A stretch of DNA of 64,000 bases from Streptomyces sp. NBC_00663 (GCF_036226885.1 NZ_CP109027.1:6448001-6512000); one strand, 5' to 3'; counted from the stretch's first letter, positions 23,040-33,200 are shown. Made by a program: numbers and translations. The notes: generated from the letters alone by a model not told the origin.

Positions 23040-23285
23040 GTGAGTGATGTGAGACATGTGCTGGTGCTGCCCGACCGGGACGCCGCGGAGGAAGCGGCGC
23101 GGGAGCTCGGGGAGCGGTTCGGGGTGACCGAGGAGCCGCAGCTGGTGCGGGACGCGTTGGCCGGGGAGGACGACGCGGAGGACGCGCAGTGGCTGGTCGT
23201 CCTGCGGGACGAGGAGGGACGGCTCGATCCCGGAACGTTGGACGAGTTCGCGGGGGAGTGGGACGGGTGGCGGGAGGAGCCGTAG
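23040..23285 (+). CDS. Small conserved acidic protein (81 aa)
   Basis: GTG start with GGAG ~9 nt upstream. The product is acidic and has no Cys or TM. It shows an alpha-beta pattern: a strand (VRHVLVLP), a helix (DAAEEAARELGERFGV), then WLVVLRD and a helical end. The gene precedes holA by ~80 bp on the same strand. I recall similar short proteins in Streptomyces but no function. The stop codon lies in a short tandem repeat. Confidence 0.65.
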   Translation: MSDVRHVLVLPDRDAAEEAARELGERFGVTEEPQLVRDALAGEDDAEDAQWLVVLRDEEGRLDPGTLDEFAGEWDGWREEP

Positions 23286-23308
23286 AGCCGTAGAGCCGTA
23301 AAGCGGTA
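23277..23308 (+). repeat. Octamer tandem repeat GAGCCGTA at a stop codon
   Basis: Three exact GAGCCGTA units plus one degenerate copy (AAGCGGTA). The preceding gene ends with CCG TAG inside the first units. Confidence 0.8.
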
Positions 23309-23368
23309 GGGCGCCGGGGCGGGGCTTGGGGGCGGTCGTTGTCAGTGGCGCGTGCCATGCTTGTCGCG

Positions 23369-24358
23369 ATGGCCAGGAAGACTGCGAATGACGACCCTCT
23401 CGCCCCCGTGACGCTTGCCGTGGGCCAGGAGGACCTTCTGCTCGACCGTGCCGTGCAGGAGGTGGTGGCCGCCGCTCGGGCCGCCGACGCCGACACGGAC
23501 GTACGGGACCTGACCCCGGACCAGTTGCAGCCCGGCACCCTTGCCGAGCTGACCAGTCCCTCGCTCTTCGCGGAGCGCAAGGTCGTGGTCGTACGCAACG
23601 CGCAGGACCTGTCGGCCGACACGGTCAAGGACGTGAAGGGGTATCTCGGGGCGCCCGCCGAGGAGATCACCCTCGTGCTGCTGCACGCGGGGGGTGCGAA
23701 GGGCAAGGGGCTGCTGGACGCCGCGCGCAAGGCGGGGGCGCGGGAGGTGGCCTGCCCGAAGATGACCAAGCCGGCGGACCGGCTGGCGTTCGTGCGGGGG
23801 GAGTTCCGGGCGACGGGGCGGTCGGCGACACCGGAGGCCTGTCAGGCGCTGGTCGACGCGATCGGCAGTGATCTGCGGGAGCTGGCGTCCGCCGTGTCGC
23901 AGCTGGTGGCCGATGTCGAGGGGACCATCGACGAGGCGGTGGTCGGGCGGTACTACACGGGGCGGGCCGAGGCGTCGAGCTTCACCGTGGCCGACCGGGC
24001 GGTCGAGGGGCGGGCCGCGGAGGCGTTGGAGGCGCTGCGGTGGTCGTTGGCGACCGGGGTGGCGCCGGTGATGATCACCAGTGCGTTGGCGCAGGGGGTG
24101 CGGGCGATCGGGAAGCTGTCGTCGGCCCGGGGCGGACGGCCGGCGGATCTCGCGCGGGAGCTGGGGATGCCGCCGTGGAAGATCGATCGGGTGCGGCAGC
24201 AGATGCGGGGGTGGACGCCCGACGGGGTGGCCTTCGCGTTGCGGGCGGTGGCCGAGGCGGACGCGGGGGTGAAGGGCGGCGGGGACGATCCCGGGTACGC
24301 CCTGGAGAAGGCGGTCGTCGCGGTCGCTCGTGCGGCGCGGTCGCGGGGGCGCGGGTAG
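23369..24358 (+). CDS. holA: DNA polymerase III delta subunit
   Basis: Part of the clamp loader that places the beta sliding clamp on DNA. The family order is visible: the N-terminal segment VTLAVGQEDLLLDRAVQEV, then SPSLFAERKVVVVRNAQ, and the helical C-terminal collar domain (EALRWSLATGVAPVMI, ELGMPPWKIDRVRQQMRGW). ~329 aa is normal; it lacks a Walker A, as expected for delta. The start MARKTAN is chosen over upstream in-frame ATG/GTG codons (23339, 23357); none has a strong ribosome site. Confidence 0.93.
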   Translation: MARKTANDDPLAPVTLAVGQEDLLLDRAVQEVVAAARAADADTDVRDLTPDQLQPGTLAELTSPSLFAERKVVVVRNAQDLSADTVKDVKGYLGAPAEEITLVLLHAGGAKGKGLLDAARKAGAREVACPKMTKPADRLAFVRGEFRATGRSATPEACQALVDAIGSDLRELASAVSQLVADVEGTIDEAVVGRYYTGRAEASSFTVADRAVEGRAAEALEALRWSLATGVAPVMITSALAQGVRAIGKLSSARGGRPADLARELGMPPWKIDRVRQQMRGWTPDGVAFALRAVAEADAGVKGGGDDPGYALEKAVVAVARAARSRGRG

Positions 24359-24515
24359 GGAGCAGGGGACGGCGTCCCCGCCCCGGCTCCGAAAGGGCCT
24401 CGTCCTCGAAGGGCGGACGGGCTGAAAGGCCCGGTCGTGACGATTGTCGGTGGCGGGAGGACAATCGGAGGCATCAGCCGCATATCGCCGAGACCACGGA
24501 GAGGTGGCGGTTGTC

Positions 24516-24911
24516 ATGGCTGAACACCCGCACGCAACGCTCGTCCGCAAGGGCTTCGAGGCATTCACCCGGGGGGACATGGACACCCTGCGGGAACTGA
24601 TCGCCAAGGACGCCACGCATCATGTGCCCGGCACTCACCCGCTCTCGGGCGACTTCAAGGGGCAGGACGCGATCCTCGACATGTACCGGCGTCTCGGTGA
24701 GGAGACCGGGGGGTCGATGCGCCTGGAGATGCTCGGGATCGCCGTCGACGGCCGTGGTCACGCGGTCGGCATGTGTCGGGTCACGGCCGATCGCCAGGGC
24801 AGGCACCTGGACGACACCGGCTGCATCGTCTTCCGGATCGTCGGGGACAAGGTCACCGATCTCGACGAGTGCCTTGAGGACATCGAGAAGAGCGACGCGT
24901 TCTGGGCCTGA
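24516..24911 (+). CDS. SnoaL-like / nuclear-transport-factor-2 fold protein
   Basis: 131 residues with the typical start of SnoaL-like proteins (ATLVRKGFEAFTRGDMDTLRELIAKDATHHVPG), a curved-sheet alpha+beta barrel. The His-Val-Pro-Gly and the C-terminal FRIVGDKVTDLDECLEDIE strands fit the fold. Members include ketosteroid isomerases, polyketide cyclases and many unknown small-molecule binders; no catalytic set can be fixed here. ATG 24516 follows GAGGTGG; upstream GTG 24504 is an alternative. Monocistronic, ending at a strong hairpin. Confidence 0.85.
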   Translation: MAEHPHATLVRKGFEAFTRGDMDTLRELIAKDATHHVPGTHPLSGDFKGQDAILDMYRRLGEETGGSMRLEMLGIAVDGRGHAVGMCRVTADRQGRHLDDTGCIVFRIVGDKVTDLDECLEDIEKSDAFWA

Positions 24912-24964
24912 GGCCCGGCGCCGCCACGAGCCGGGCTGATCCGGAAGAGACGCCCCCGGCCATG

Positions 24965-25015
24965 CCGAAGGCCCCGGCTTCCACCCTTGGGAAGGGCAGG
25001 TGCCGGGGCCTTCGG
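24965..25015. terminator. Bidirectional terminator between SnoaL-like gene and rpsT
   Basis: CCGAAGGCCCCGGC pairs perfectly with its complement (14 bp), 23-nt loop. Lies between convergent genes; followed by TTCAC on the plus strand. Confidence 0.8.
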
Positions 25016-25133
25016 TTCACGATGGTGGATCCGCGCCCGCGTGGCGAACGCAGGCCGCGCGCAGATCCGGGGAGCCGGTCGGGAGCGGATGAGAGAGGGC
25101 CCGCTCGGGTCCTTCCGGCGTCAATATCAAGTG

Positions 25134-25400
25134 TCAGCCGTTGAGGCCGGTGACCTTCGAAGCAAGCGCCGACTTCTTGTTGGCGGCCTGGTTCTTGTGG
25201 ATGACGCCCTTCGAGACGGCCTTGTCGAGCTGGCGCGCGGCAGCGCGCTGGTACTCGGTGGCCTTCTCGACGTCACCCGCGGCAGCAGCCTCACGGGCCT
25301 TGCGGATCGCGGTCTTCAGGGAGGACTTGACGGCCTTGTTGCGCAGCCGGGCCTTCTCGTTGGTCTTGATCCGCTTGATCTGGGACTTGATGTTCGCCAC
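25134..25400 (-). CDS. rpsT: Ribosomal protein S20
   Basis: Small, very basic 30S protein that binds 16S rRNA. 88 residues beginning MANIKSQIKRIKTNEKARLR after GTG, with Lys/Arg-rich helices and the conserved end HKNQAANKKSALASKV. Ribosome site GAAAAGG 8 nt upstream. Divergent from lepA, a common bacterial arrangement. A 12-bp palindrome (CGCGGATCCGCG, 25425-25436) lies in the mRNA leader and could take part in autoregulation, which is not tested here. Confidence 0.98.
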   Translation of the reverse strand: MANIKSQIKRIKTNEKARLRNKAVKSSLKTAIRKAREAAAAGDVEKATEYQRAAARQLDKAVSKGVIHKNQAANKKSALASKVTGLNG

Positions 25401-25503
25401 TGATTGAGCCTTTTCAGGTTCAGGCGCGGATCCGCGAGGGATCCGGGCCAGGTGATTTCTTGGGGTGTGCCTCGCGCTGAGAGGGCATGAGACACAGCCA
25501 CCC

Positions 25504-25533
25504 AGGCTACCAGGGTGGCGGGTGCTGGCCCAA
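25504..25533 (-). promoter_or_regulatory. Candidate rpsT promoter
   Basis: Read on the minus strand: TTGGGC, 18 nt, TAGCCT. It would give a ~95-nt leader that contains the CGCGGATCCGCG palindrome. Confidence 0.4.
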
Positions 25534-25622
25534 AACGGTCCCCGGTCGCCCGCCGTGGGACCATGGAGCCTACGTATCGATCCGACCCGAGGCATAAGGC
25601 GCCTCAAGAGACAGGACCCTGC

Positions 25623-27491
25623 GTGCCCGCGACCCCTAACAATGTGCCCGAGCCGAGCCGTACCGACCCGGCTCTGATCCGCAATTTCTGCATCATCGCG
25701 CACATCGACCACGGCAAGTCCACCCTCGCCGACCGGATGCTCCAGCTGACCGGTGTGGTCGAGCAGCGGCAGATGCGTGCTCAGTACCTCGACCGTATGG
25801 ACATCGAGCGTGAGCGGGGCATCACGATCAAGTCCCAGGCGGTGCGTTTGCCGTGGGCTCCGTCCCATGACAAGACCAACACGCACATCCTGAACATGAT
25901 CGACACCCCCGGGCACGTCGACTTCACCTACGAGGTCTCGCGGTCGCTCGCCGCCTGCGAGGGGACCGTCCTCCTCGTCGACGCCGCCCAGGGCATCGAG
26001 GCCCAGACCCTCGCCAACCTGTACCTGGCGATGGAGAACGACCTCAAGATCATCCCCGTACTGAACAAGATCGACCTGCCGGCCGCCCAGCCGGAGAAGT
26101 TCTCCGAGGAGCTCGCCAACCTCATCGGCTGCGACCCCGAGGACGTCCTCAAGGTCTCCGCCAAGACGGGCGTGGGCGTCGACGCGCTGCTCGACAAGGT
26201 CGTGCGCGAGGTCCCGGCCCCCATCGGCGTCGCCGACGCGCCCGCCCGCGCCATGATCTTCGACTCCGTCTACGACTCCTACCGCGGTGTCGTGACGTAC
26301 GTCCGAGTCATCGACGGGCAGCTCAACAAGCGTGAGCGCATCAAGATGATGTCGACCGGCGCCACCCACGAGCTGCTGGAGATCGGGACGAACTCGCCCG
26401 AGATGCTCGGCGCCGACGGCCTCGGCGTCGGTGAGGTGGGCTACCTCATCACCGGCGTGAAGGACGTCCGCCAGTCCAAGGTCGGTGACACCGTCACCAG
26501 CCAGCAGAAGGGGGCCACCGAGGCGCTCGGGGGATACAAGGACCCCAAGCCCATGGTCTTCTCCGGGCTCTATCCGCTGGACGGCTCCGACTACCCCGAG
26601 CTGCGCGAGGCCCTCGACAAGCTCCAGCTCAACGACGCCGCGCTCGTCTACGAGCCGGAGACCTCCGCCGCGCTCGGCTTCGGCTTCCGTGTCGGCTTCC
26701 TGGGCCTGCTGCACCTCGACGTGATCCGTGAGCGGCTGGAGCGCGAGTTCGGGCTCGACCTGATCGCCACCGCGCCGAACGTGGTCTACCGCGTGGACAT
26801 GGAGGACGGCAGCGAGCACGTCGTCACCAACCCGAGCGAGTTCCCCGAGGGGAAGATCGACAAGGTCTACGAGCCCGTCGTACGGGCCACGATCCTCGCG
26901 CCCTCGGAGTTCATCGGCTCGATCATGGAGCTGTGCCAGACCCGGCGCGGGACCCTGCTCGGCATGGACTACCTGTCCGAGGACCGCGTCGAGATCCGGT
27001 ACACGCTGCCGCTCGCCGAGATCGTCTTCGACTTCTTCGACCAGCTGAAGTCCAAGACCCGCGGCTACGCCTCCCTGGACTATGAGCCCACCGGCGAGCA
27101 GACCTCCAGCCTCGTCAAGGTCGACATCCTGCTGCACGGCGACAAGGTCGACGCCTTCTCGGCGATCACGCACAAGGACGCGGCGTACGCGTACGGCGTG
27201 CGGCTCGTCGCCAAGCTGCGCGAGCTCATCCCGCGGCAGGCCTTCGAGGTGCCCATCCAGGCCGCCATCGGCTCCCGGGTCATCGCCCGCGAGACCATCC
27301 GCGCCATCCGCAAGGACGTCCTCGCCAAGTGCTACGGCGGTGACATCTCCCGGAAGCGGAAGCTCCTGGAGAAGCAGAAGGAGGGCAAGAAGCGGATGAA
27401 GATGGTGGGCTCTGTGGAGGTTCCGCAGGAAGCCTTCATCGCCGTGCTGAGCAGCGACGAGAGCGCGGGTTCCGGCAAGGGCAAGAAGTAG
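25623..27491 (+). CDS. lepA: Elongation factor 4 (LepA), translation GTPase
   Basis: Ribosome-binding GTPase that can back-translocate stalled ribosomes or aid initiation. G motifs are seen: AHIDHGKST (G1), DTPGHVDF (G3) and NKIDLPA (G4). EF-G-like domains III and V follow, and the LepA-specific C-terminal domain with YGGDISRKRKLLEKQKEGKK. 622 residues from GTG 25623, preceded by ACAGGA; the frame is open further up but without coding character. Ends at a strong terminator. Confidence 0.98.
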   Translation: MPATPNNVPEPSRTDPALIRNFCIIAHIDHGKSTLADRMLQLTGVVEQRQMRAQYLDRMDIERERGITIKSQAVRLPWAPSHDKTNTHILNMIDTPGHVDFTYEVSRSLAACEGTVLLVDAAQGIEAQTLANLYLAMENDLKIIPVLNKIDLPAAQPEKFSEELANLIGCDPEDVLKVSAKTGVGVDALLDKVVREVPAPIGVADAPARAMIFDSVYDSYRGVVTYVRVIDGQLNKRERIKMMSTGATHELLEIGTNSPEMLGADGLGVGEVGYLITGVKDVRQSKVGDTVTSQQKGATEALGGYKDPKPMVFSGLYPLDGSDYPELREALDKLQLNDAALVYEPETSAALGFGFRVGFLGLLHLDVIRERLEREFGLDLIATAPNVVYRVDMEDGSEHVVTNPSEFPEGKIDKVYEPVVRATILAPSEFIGSIMELCQTRRGTLLGMDYLSEDRVEIRYTLPLAEIVFDFFDQLKSKTRGYASLDYEPTGEQTSSLVKVDILLHGDKVDAFSAITHKDAAYAYGVRLVAKLRELIPRQAFEVPIQAAIGSRVIARETIRAIRKDVLAKCYGGDISRKRKLLEKQKEGKKRMKMVGSVEVPQEAFIAVLSSDESAGSGKGKK

Positions 27492-27510
27492 CGCCGTTTT
27501 CCCGTGAAAA

Positions 27511-27546
27511 TAGGGGCCTGTCGCGCGTCAGAGCGACGGGCCCCTA
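27511..27546. terminator. Terminator after lepA
   Basis: TAGGGGCCTGTCGC pairs with GCGACGGGCCCCTA (14 bp with one G-U), 8-nt loop. Confidence 0.8.
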
Positions 27547-27637
27547 CGCGTGCGTAGCGTCGCGCTCTGTACGAAGTGACAGGCCGCCGCCCCTTACATA
27601 GGCGCCGGTCCCGCTCTACTCTGATCTCCACTCGATA

Positions 27638-27655
27638 GTTACTCGTGAGTTAAAC
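27638..27655. promoter_or_regulatory. Imperfect palindrome in the acyl-CoA synthetase promoter region
   Basis: GTTACTCGTGAGTTAAAC: ACTC/GAGT arms around GT, extended imperfectly. A typical size for a TetR-type operator; a lipid-responsive regulator would make sense for this gene, but that is inference. Confidence 0.35.
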
Positions 27656-27720
27656 AACGCGCGAGAGCACACCAGCCGCACTGAGCAGCCGCCGCACTGT
27701 CGCGGGCCCCGGAGGATGTC

Positions 27721-29595
27721 GTGAGCGACACACAGACCCTGATCGAGAACCGTCCGCCGAGCGTGGCGACCCTCTTCCTGGAGCGCGTTTCGGCCACTCC
27801 GGACGCCGAGGCGTACCGCTACCCCGTGCCCTCGGCCTCCGGCGAGGGTCCCGACGACTGGAAATCGCTGAGCTGGGGGCAGACCGCCGAGCGGGTCTAC
27901 GCGATCGCCGCCGGCCTGATCGAGCTCGGGGTGCAGCCCGAGCAGCGGGTCGCGCTGTCCTCCTCGACCCGCGTCGAGTGGATCCTCGCCGACCTGGGCA
28001 TCCTGTGCGCCGGCGCCGCCACGACGACGGTGTATCCGCAGACCAACGCCGAGGAGTCGGCGTTCATCGTCTCCGACTCCGAGAGCCGCGTCCTCTTCGC
28101 GGAGAACGCCGAGCAACTGGCCAAGGCGGTCGGGAAGCGCGCCGAGCTGCCCGAGCTGACCCATGTCGTGGTCATCGACGCCGAGGGCGTGGAGACCGGC
28201 GACTGGGTGCTCACCCTCGCCGAGCTGGAGGCCCGGGGCGCGGCCCGCCTGGAGAAGGACCCCGACCTGATCAAGGAGAGGGTCGGCGCGATCACCAAGG
28301 ACCAGCTGGCCACCCTCATCTACACCTCGGGCACCACGGGCCGCCCCAAGGGTGTCCGCCTCCCGCACGACAACTGGGCCTACATGGCCAAGGCCATCGC
28401 CGCGACCGGCCTGATCAGCGCCGAGGACGTGCAGTACCTGTGGCTGCCCCTCGCGCATGTCTTCGGCAAGGTCCTCACCTCCGGGCAGATCGAGGTCGGG
28501 CACGTCACCGCCGTCGACGGCCGCGTCGACAAGATCATCGAGAACCTGCCGGTCGTGCAGCCGACGTACATGGCCGCCGTTCCGCGCATCTTCGAGAAGG
28601 TCTACAACGGGGTCGCCGCGAAGGCCCGGGCGGGCGGCGGCGCCAAGTACAAGATCTTCCAGTGGGCCTCCCAGGTGGCCCGCGAGTACGCCAAGGCCAG
28701 CCAGGACAACTTCCGCCGCACCGGCACGGCGAGCGCCCCCTTCGGCCTCTCCGCCAAGCACAAGGTCGCCGACGCGCTGGTCTTCGCCAAGATCCGCGAG
28801 GCGTTCGGCGGGAACCTGAGGGCGTGTGTCTCCGGTTCGGCGGCGCTCTCGCCCGAGATCGGGTACTTCTTCGCCGGCGCCGGCATCCACATCCTGGAGG
28901 GCTACGGCCTCACGGAGTCGTCGGCGGCCTCCTTCGTGAACCCCGGCGAGGCCTACCGCACCGGCACGGTCGGCAAGCCGCTGCCCGGCACGGAGGTGCG
29001 CATCGCGGACGACGGCGAGATCCTGCTGCGCGGCCCCGGCATCATGGAGGGCTACCACGGGCTGCCCGAGAAGACCGCCGAGGTGCTGGAGAGCGACGGC
29101 TGGTTCCACACCGGGGACATCGGTGAGCTGTCGCCCGACGGGTATCTGCGCATCACCGACCGCAAGAAGGACCTCATCAAGACGTCCGGCGGCAAGTACA
29201 TCGCGCCGGCCGAGGTCGAGGGTCAGTTCAAGGCGGTGTGCCCTTACGTCTCCAACATCCTCGTGCACGGTGCCGACCGGAACTTCTGCACCGCGCTGAT
29301 CGCTCTCGACGAGGTCGCGATTCTCGGCTGGGCCGAGGAGAACGGGCTGGGCGGGAAGTCGTACGCGGACGTGGTGGCGGCGCCGGAGACCGTTGCCCTG
29401 GTCGAGGGGTACGTCAAGGAACTCAACGAGGGGCTTCAGCGGTGGCAGACCATCAAGAAGTTCCGGTTGCTGCCTCGGGATCTCGATGTGGAGCATGGGG
29501 AGATCACGCCGAGTCTGAAGTTGAAGAGGCCGGTTGTGGAGCGGGAGTACAAGCACCTCATTGATGAGATGTACGCCGGGGCTCGCGAGGCGTAG
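27721..29595 (+). CDS. Long-chain fatty acyl-CoA synthetase (FadD15-like)
   Basis: Activates fatty acids through an acyl-adenylate to acyl-CoA. AMP-binding signature LIYTSGTTGRPKGV is at about residues 200-213, the GYGLTESSA motif at ~395, and WFHTGDIGELSPDGYLRITDRKKD at ~460-483 (the hinge). The catalytic Lys lies in the C-terminal domain. 624 aa is the size of the long-chain (not acetyl) branch, which carries an extra helical insert (EYAKASQDNFRRTGTASAPF). GTG start. Separate transcript after the lepA terminator. Ends next to a convergent-junction repeat. Confidence 0.92.
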   Translation: MSDTQTLIENRPPSVATLFLERVSATPDAEAYRYPVPSASGEGPDDWKSLSWGQTAERVYAIAAGLIELGVQPEQRVALSSSTRVEWILADLGILCAGAATTTVYPQTNAEESAFIVSDSESRVLFAENAEQLAKAVGKRAELPELTHVVVIDAEGVETGDWVLTLAELEARGAARLEKDPDLIKERVGAITKDQLATLIYTSGTTGRPKGVRLPHDNWAYMAKAIAATGLISAEDVQYLWLPLAHVFGKVLTSGQIEVGHVTAVDGRVDKIIENLPVVQPTYMAAVPRIFEKVYNGVAAKARAGGGAKYKIFQWASQVAREYAKASQDNFRRTGTASAPFGLSAKHKVADALVFAKIREAFGGNLRACVSGSAALSPEIGYFFAGAGIHILEGYGLTESSAASFVNPGEAYRTGTVGKPLPGTEVRIADDGEILLRGPGIMEGYHGLPEKTAEVLESDGWFHTGDIGELSPDGYLRITDRKKDLIKTSGGKYIAPAEVEGQFKAVCPYVSNILVHGADRNFCTALIALDEVAILGWAEENGLGGKSYADVVAAPETVALVEGYVKELNEGLQRWQTIKKFRLLPRDLDVEHGEITPSLKLKRPVVEREYKHLIDEMYAGAREA

Positions 29596-29620
29596 GCGGC
29601 TGCGGGTGCGTGGGGGCTGG

Positions 29621-29642
29621 TCGCGCAGTTCCCCGCGCCCCT
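29621..29642. repeat. Convergent-junction repeat, copy 2
   Basis: Same 20-mer core as copy 1. Sits between the acyl-CoA synthetase and the response regulator; its last bases are part of the regulator's stop codon. Confidence 0.75.
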
Positions 29643-30222
29643 AAAAGCCTTGGCCCCGGCCCCTGTTCAGCAGCTGCCGTAGCTCCTGGACCCGGGTGCG
29701 CAACGCCGCCCGGTCCGGGAGGCCCTCCCCATCCAGATCCGCCTCCAGTTCCGCCAGCCTCGTGCTCACCTCCCCGTAGTCCGCCTGGTCCTGGGCCAGT
29801 AGCCGTTCCAGCTGCTGGTTCTTGCGGTGCAGGTCCAGGAAGACGCTGACCTTGGCCCTGAGGACCCAGGGGTCGAACGGCTTGGTCAGGTAGTCGGCCG
29901 CGCCGGTCGCGTAGCCGCGGAAGGCGTAGCCGGAGTCGTCCTCCGCGCCGGTCAGGAAGATGATCGGGACGTCCTTGGTCTGGTCGAGCCGTTTGATGTT
30001 CGCGGCGGTCTCGAAGCCGTCCATGCCCGGCATGCGGACGTCGAGCAGTACGAGGGCGAACTGCCGGCGCAGCAGCGCCTTCATCGCTTCCTCGCCCGAA
30101 CGTGCCCGGACGAGCGGCTCGTTGAGGGACCCCAGGACGGCCTCCAGCGCGATCAGGTTGTCCTCCATGTCGTCGACCAGGAGGATGCCGGCGCGCTCGT
30201 CGGTCGTTGCCTCAGCGCTCAT
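29641..30222 (-). CDS. Response regulator: receiver domain with C-terminal coiled coil
   Basis: CheY-like receiver at residues ~12-130: acidic pair VDDMED, phospho-acceptor Asp in LVLLDVRMPGMDGFE, Thr in IIFLTGAED and Lys in YLTKPFDP. The C-terminal ~60 residues (QQLERLLAQDQADYGEVSTR... LRTRVQELRQLL) form a probable coiled coil and there is no DNA-binding domain, so it acts through protein contacts. 12 bp downstream of the hybrid kinase. The architecture recalls the OsaB partner of the HAMP-rich OsaA kinase of S. coelicolor, but identity is not claimed. Confidence 0.88.
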   Translation of the reverse strand: MSAEATTDERAGILLVDDMEDNLIALEAVLGSLNEPLVRARSGEEAMKALLRRQFALVLLDVRMPGMDGFETAANIKRLDQTKDVPIIFLTGAEDDSGYAFRGYATGAADYLTKPFDPWVLRAKVSVFLDLHRKNQQLERLLAQDQADYGEVSTRLAELEADLDGEGLPDRAALRTRVQELRQLLNRGRGQGF

Positions 30223-30234
30223 GGTGACTGTGCC

Positions 30235-33200
30235 TCATTCAGTCGTCGGCGGAACCGCCACATCTCCTGTCGTGTCCGGTTCCTCTACGGAGGTTTCCGC
30301 GGTGGGCTCGGCCTCGTCCTCGCCCTCGGGGTCCAGGAGTGCGCAGACCACGGTCAGCAGCTGGTCGACGTCGACCGGTTTGGGTACGTAGTCGTTGGCG
30401 CCCCGCGCGATCGACTTCTCGCGGTCTCCCGGCATCGCCTTCGCGGTCAGCGCGACGATGGGCAGCCCCGTCCAGCGGGGGGTGCGGCGGATGGCGGCGA
30501 TGGTCTCGTAGCCGTCCATCTCCGGCATCATGATGTCCATCAGGACGAGTTCGACGTCGGGATTGCGCTCCAGCGTCTCGATGCCCTCGCGGCCGTTCTC
30601 GGCGTAGAGGACGGGCATGCCGACCCGGCCCAGGACATGGGTGAGGGCGAAGACGTTGCGGATGTCGTCGTCGACGATCAGCACCCGGCGTCCGGGGAGC
30701 ACCTGGCCCGCCCGGCCCGATTTCCACGCCTCCAGCTTTGTCGGTGCGGGCCAGGCGTCGTCCACGTCGTGGGTGGCCGTGTAGGGCTCCGAGGAGAGCT
30801 GTTCCGGCACCGTCGGCAGGGAGCGGTCCTCGGGGACCGGGCCGGTCGCCGAGTGGCCGGGGCTGACGACGGGGACGTAGAGCGTGAAGGTGGAGCCCTT
30901 GCCGGGTTCGCTCTCGGCGACGATACGGCCGCCCAGCAGGCCGGCGATCTCCCGGCTGATGGACAGCCCGAGGCCGGTGCCGCCGTACTTGCGGTTGGTG
31001 GTGCCGTCGGCCTGCTGGAACGCCTCGAAGATCACCGGGAGTTTCTCGGCGGCGATGCCGATCCCGGTGTCGGTGACGGCGAACGCGATCACCTCGTCGC
31101 TCTCGCTCACGTACCGGCGCTCGGGGTCCTTGACCCGGTTGACCCGGAGTTCGACCCGGCCGCCCGCGGTGAACTTGATCGCGTTGGACAGCAGGTTGCG
31201 CAGGATCTGCTGGAGGCGCTGTTCGTCGGAGTACATCTCGCGCGGCACGTCCTCGCCGACGGCCACCTCGAAGGCGAGTCCCCGGTCCAGGGTGAGCGGG
31301 CGGAAGGTGGCGTGGACGTAGTCGAGGAGCTTGATCAGCGGGAGCTTCTTCGGACGGACGTCCATCCGGCCGGCCTCGATCTTCGACAAGTCCAGGATGT
31401 CGTTGATGAGCTGGAGGAGGTCCGAGCCCGAGCGGTGGATCGTCGTCGCGAACTGGACCTCCTGGTCGGAGAGATGGCCGTCCGGGTTGTCGGAGAGGAG
31501 CCTCGCCAGGATGAGCAGGGAGTTCAGGGGGGTGCGGAGTTCGTGGGACATGTTGGCCAGGAACTCCGACTTGTACTGGGAGGAGGTGGCCAACAGGGCC
31601 GCCTTCTCCTCCAGTTCGGCGTTCGAGCGTTGCAACTCGGCTTGTTGTTTCTGGAGTTCGTCCGAGCGTTCCTGGAGCTGCATCGCGAGGCGCTGGGACT
31701 CGCCGAGCAGGGACTCCGTGCGGGAGTTGGCGATGATGGTGTTGATCGCGACGCCGATGGTGTTCACGAACTGGTCGAAGAACGCCAGGTGGACGTCGGA
31801 GAAGCGGGAGAACGACGCCAGCTCGATGACGCCGAGGAGCTTGTCCTCGAAGAGGATCGGGATGATCACGACGCTCGTGGGGGCGGCCTCGCCCAGACCG
31901 CTGTTGATCTTGATGTAGTCCGGCGGGGCCTCCTCGACGAGGATGCGCTTCTTCTCGCGGGCGGCCTGGCGGACCAGACCGTGGACGGGGAGGCCGCCGG
32001 TCTCCACCGTCGCGCCCTGCGCCGAGCCGTAGCCCGCGATGAACGCCAGTCCCTTTGCAGGAACGGTTGTGCGGATGGCCGCGCCGTCCTCGTCCGGGTC
32101 GGCCAGGAAGAACGCCCCGTACTGGGCGTTCACCAGCGGCGTCAGCTCGCGCAGGATCAGGTCGGCGACCTCCATCAGGTCGCGGTGGCCCTGCATCAGC
32201 GCGGCGAGACGGGCCAGGTTCGACTCCAGCCAGTCCTTCGCGCGGGTCGTCTCGCGGAGGTTGGCCACCATCAGGTTGATGTTGTCCTTGAGCTCGGCGA
32301 CCTCGCCCTGCGTCTCCACGGTGATGGAGCGGGACATGTCGCCCTGGGCCACCGCGGAGGCGACCTCGGCGATCGCGCGGACCTGCGTGGTCAGGTTGGA
32401 GGCGAGCTCGTTCACGTTGGTCGTCAGACGCTTCCAGGTGCCGTACACGCCCTCGACCCGTGCCTGGCCGCCGAGTTGGCCCTCGGAGCCGACCTCACGG
32501 GCCACGCGGGTGACCTCGGAGGAGAAGGAGGACAGCGTGTCCACCATGGTGTTGATGGCGGTCTTCAGCTCCAGGATCTCGCCGCGGGCGTCCACGTCGA
32601 TCTTCTTGGAGAGGTCGCCGTTGGCGACGGCGGTCGTCACCTGGGCGATGTTGCGCACCTGCGAGGTCAGGTTGTCCGCCATGTAGTTGACGTTGTCGGT
32701 CAAATCCCGCCAAACGCCGGACACCCCGAGCACCTGGGCGCGGCCACCGAGCCGGCCGTCGGTGCCGACCTCGCGGGCGACCCTCGTCACCTCGTCGGCG
32801 AAGGCCCGTAGCTGCTCCACCATCGTGTTGACGGTGTCCTTCAGTTCGAGGATCTCTCCCCGGGCGTCGACCGTGATCTTCTTCGACAGGTCGCCGTTGG
32901 CCACCGCGGTCGTCACCTGGGCGATGTTCCTGACCTGCGAAGTCAGGTTCAGGGCCATGAAGTTGACGTTGTCGGTGAGGTCCTTCCAGACGCCGCTCAC
33001 GCCGCGCACCTGCGCCTGGCCGCCGAGGTTTCCTTCGGTGCCGACCTCGCGGGCGACGCGGGTGACCTCGTCGGCGAAGGCGGAGAGCTGGTCCACCATC
33101 GTGTTGATCGTGGACTTCAGCTCCAGGATCTCGCCCTTGGCCTCGACCGTGATCTTCTTGCCGAGGTCGCCCTGGGCCACCGCGGTGGAGACCAGGGCGA

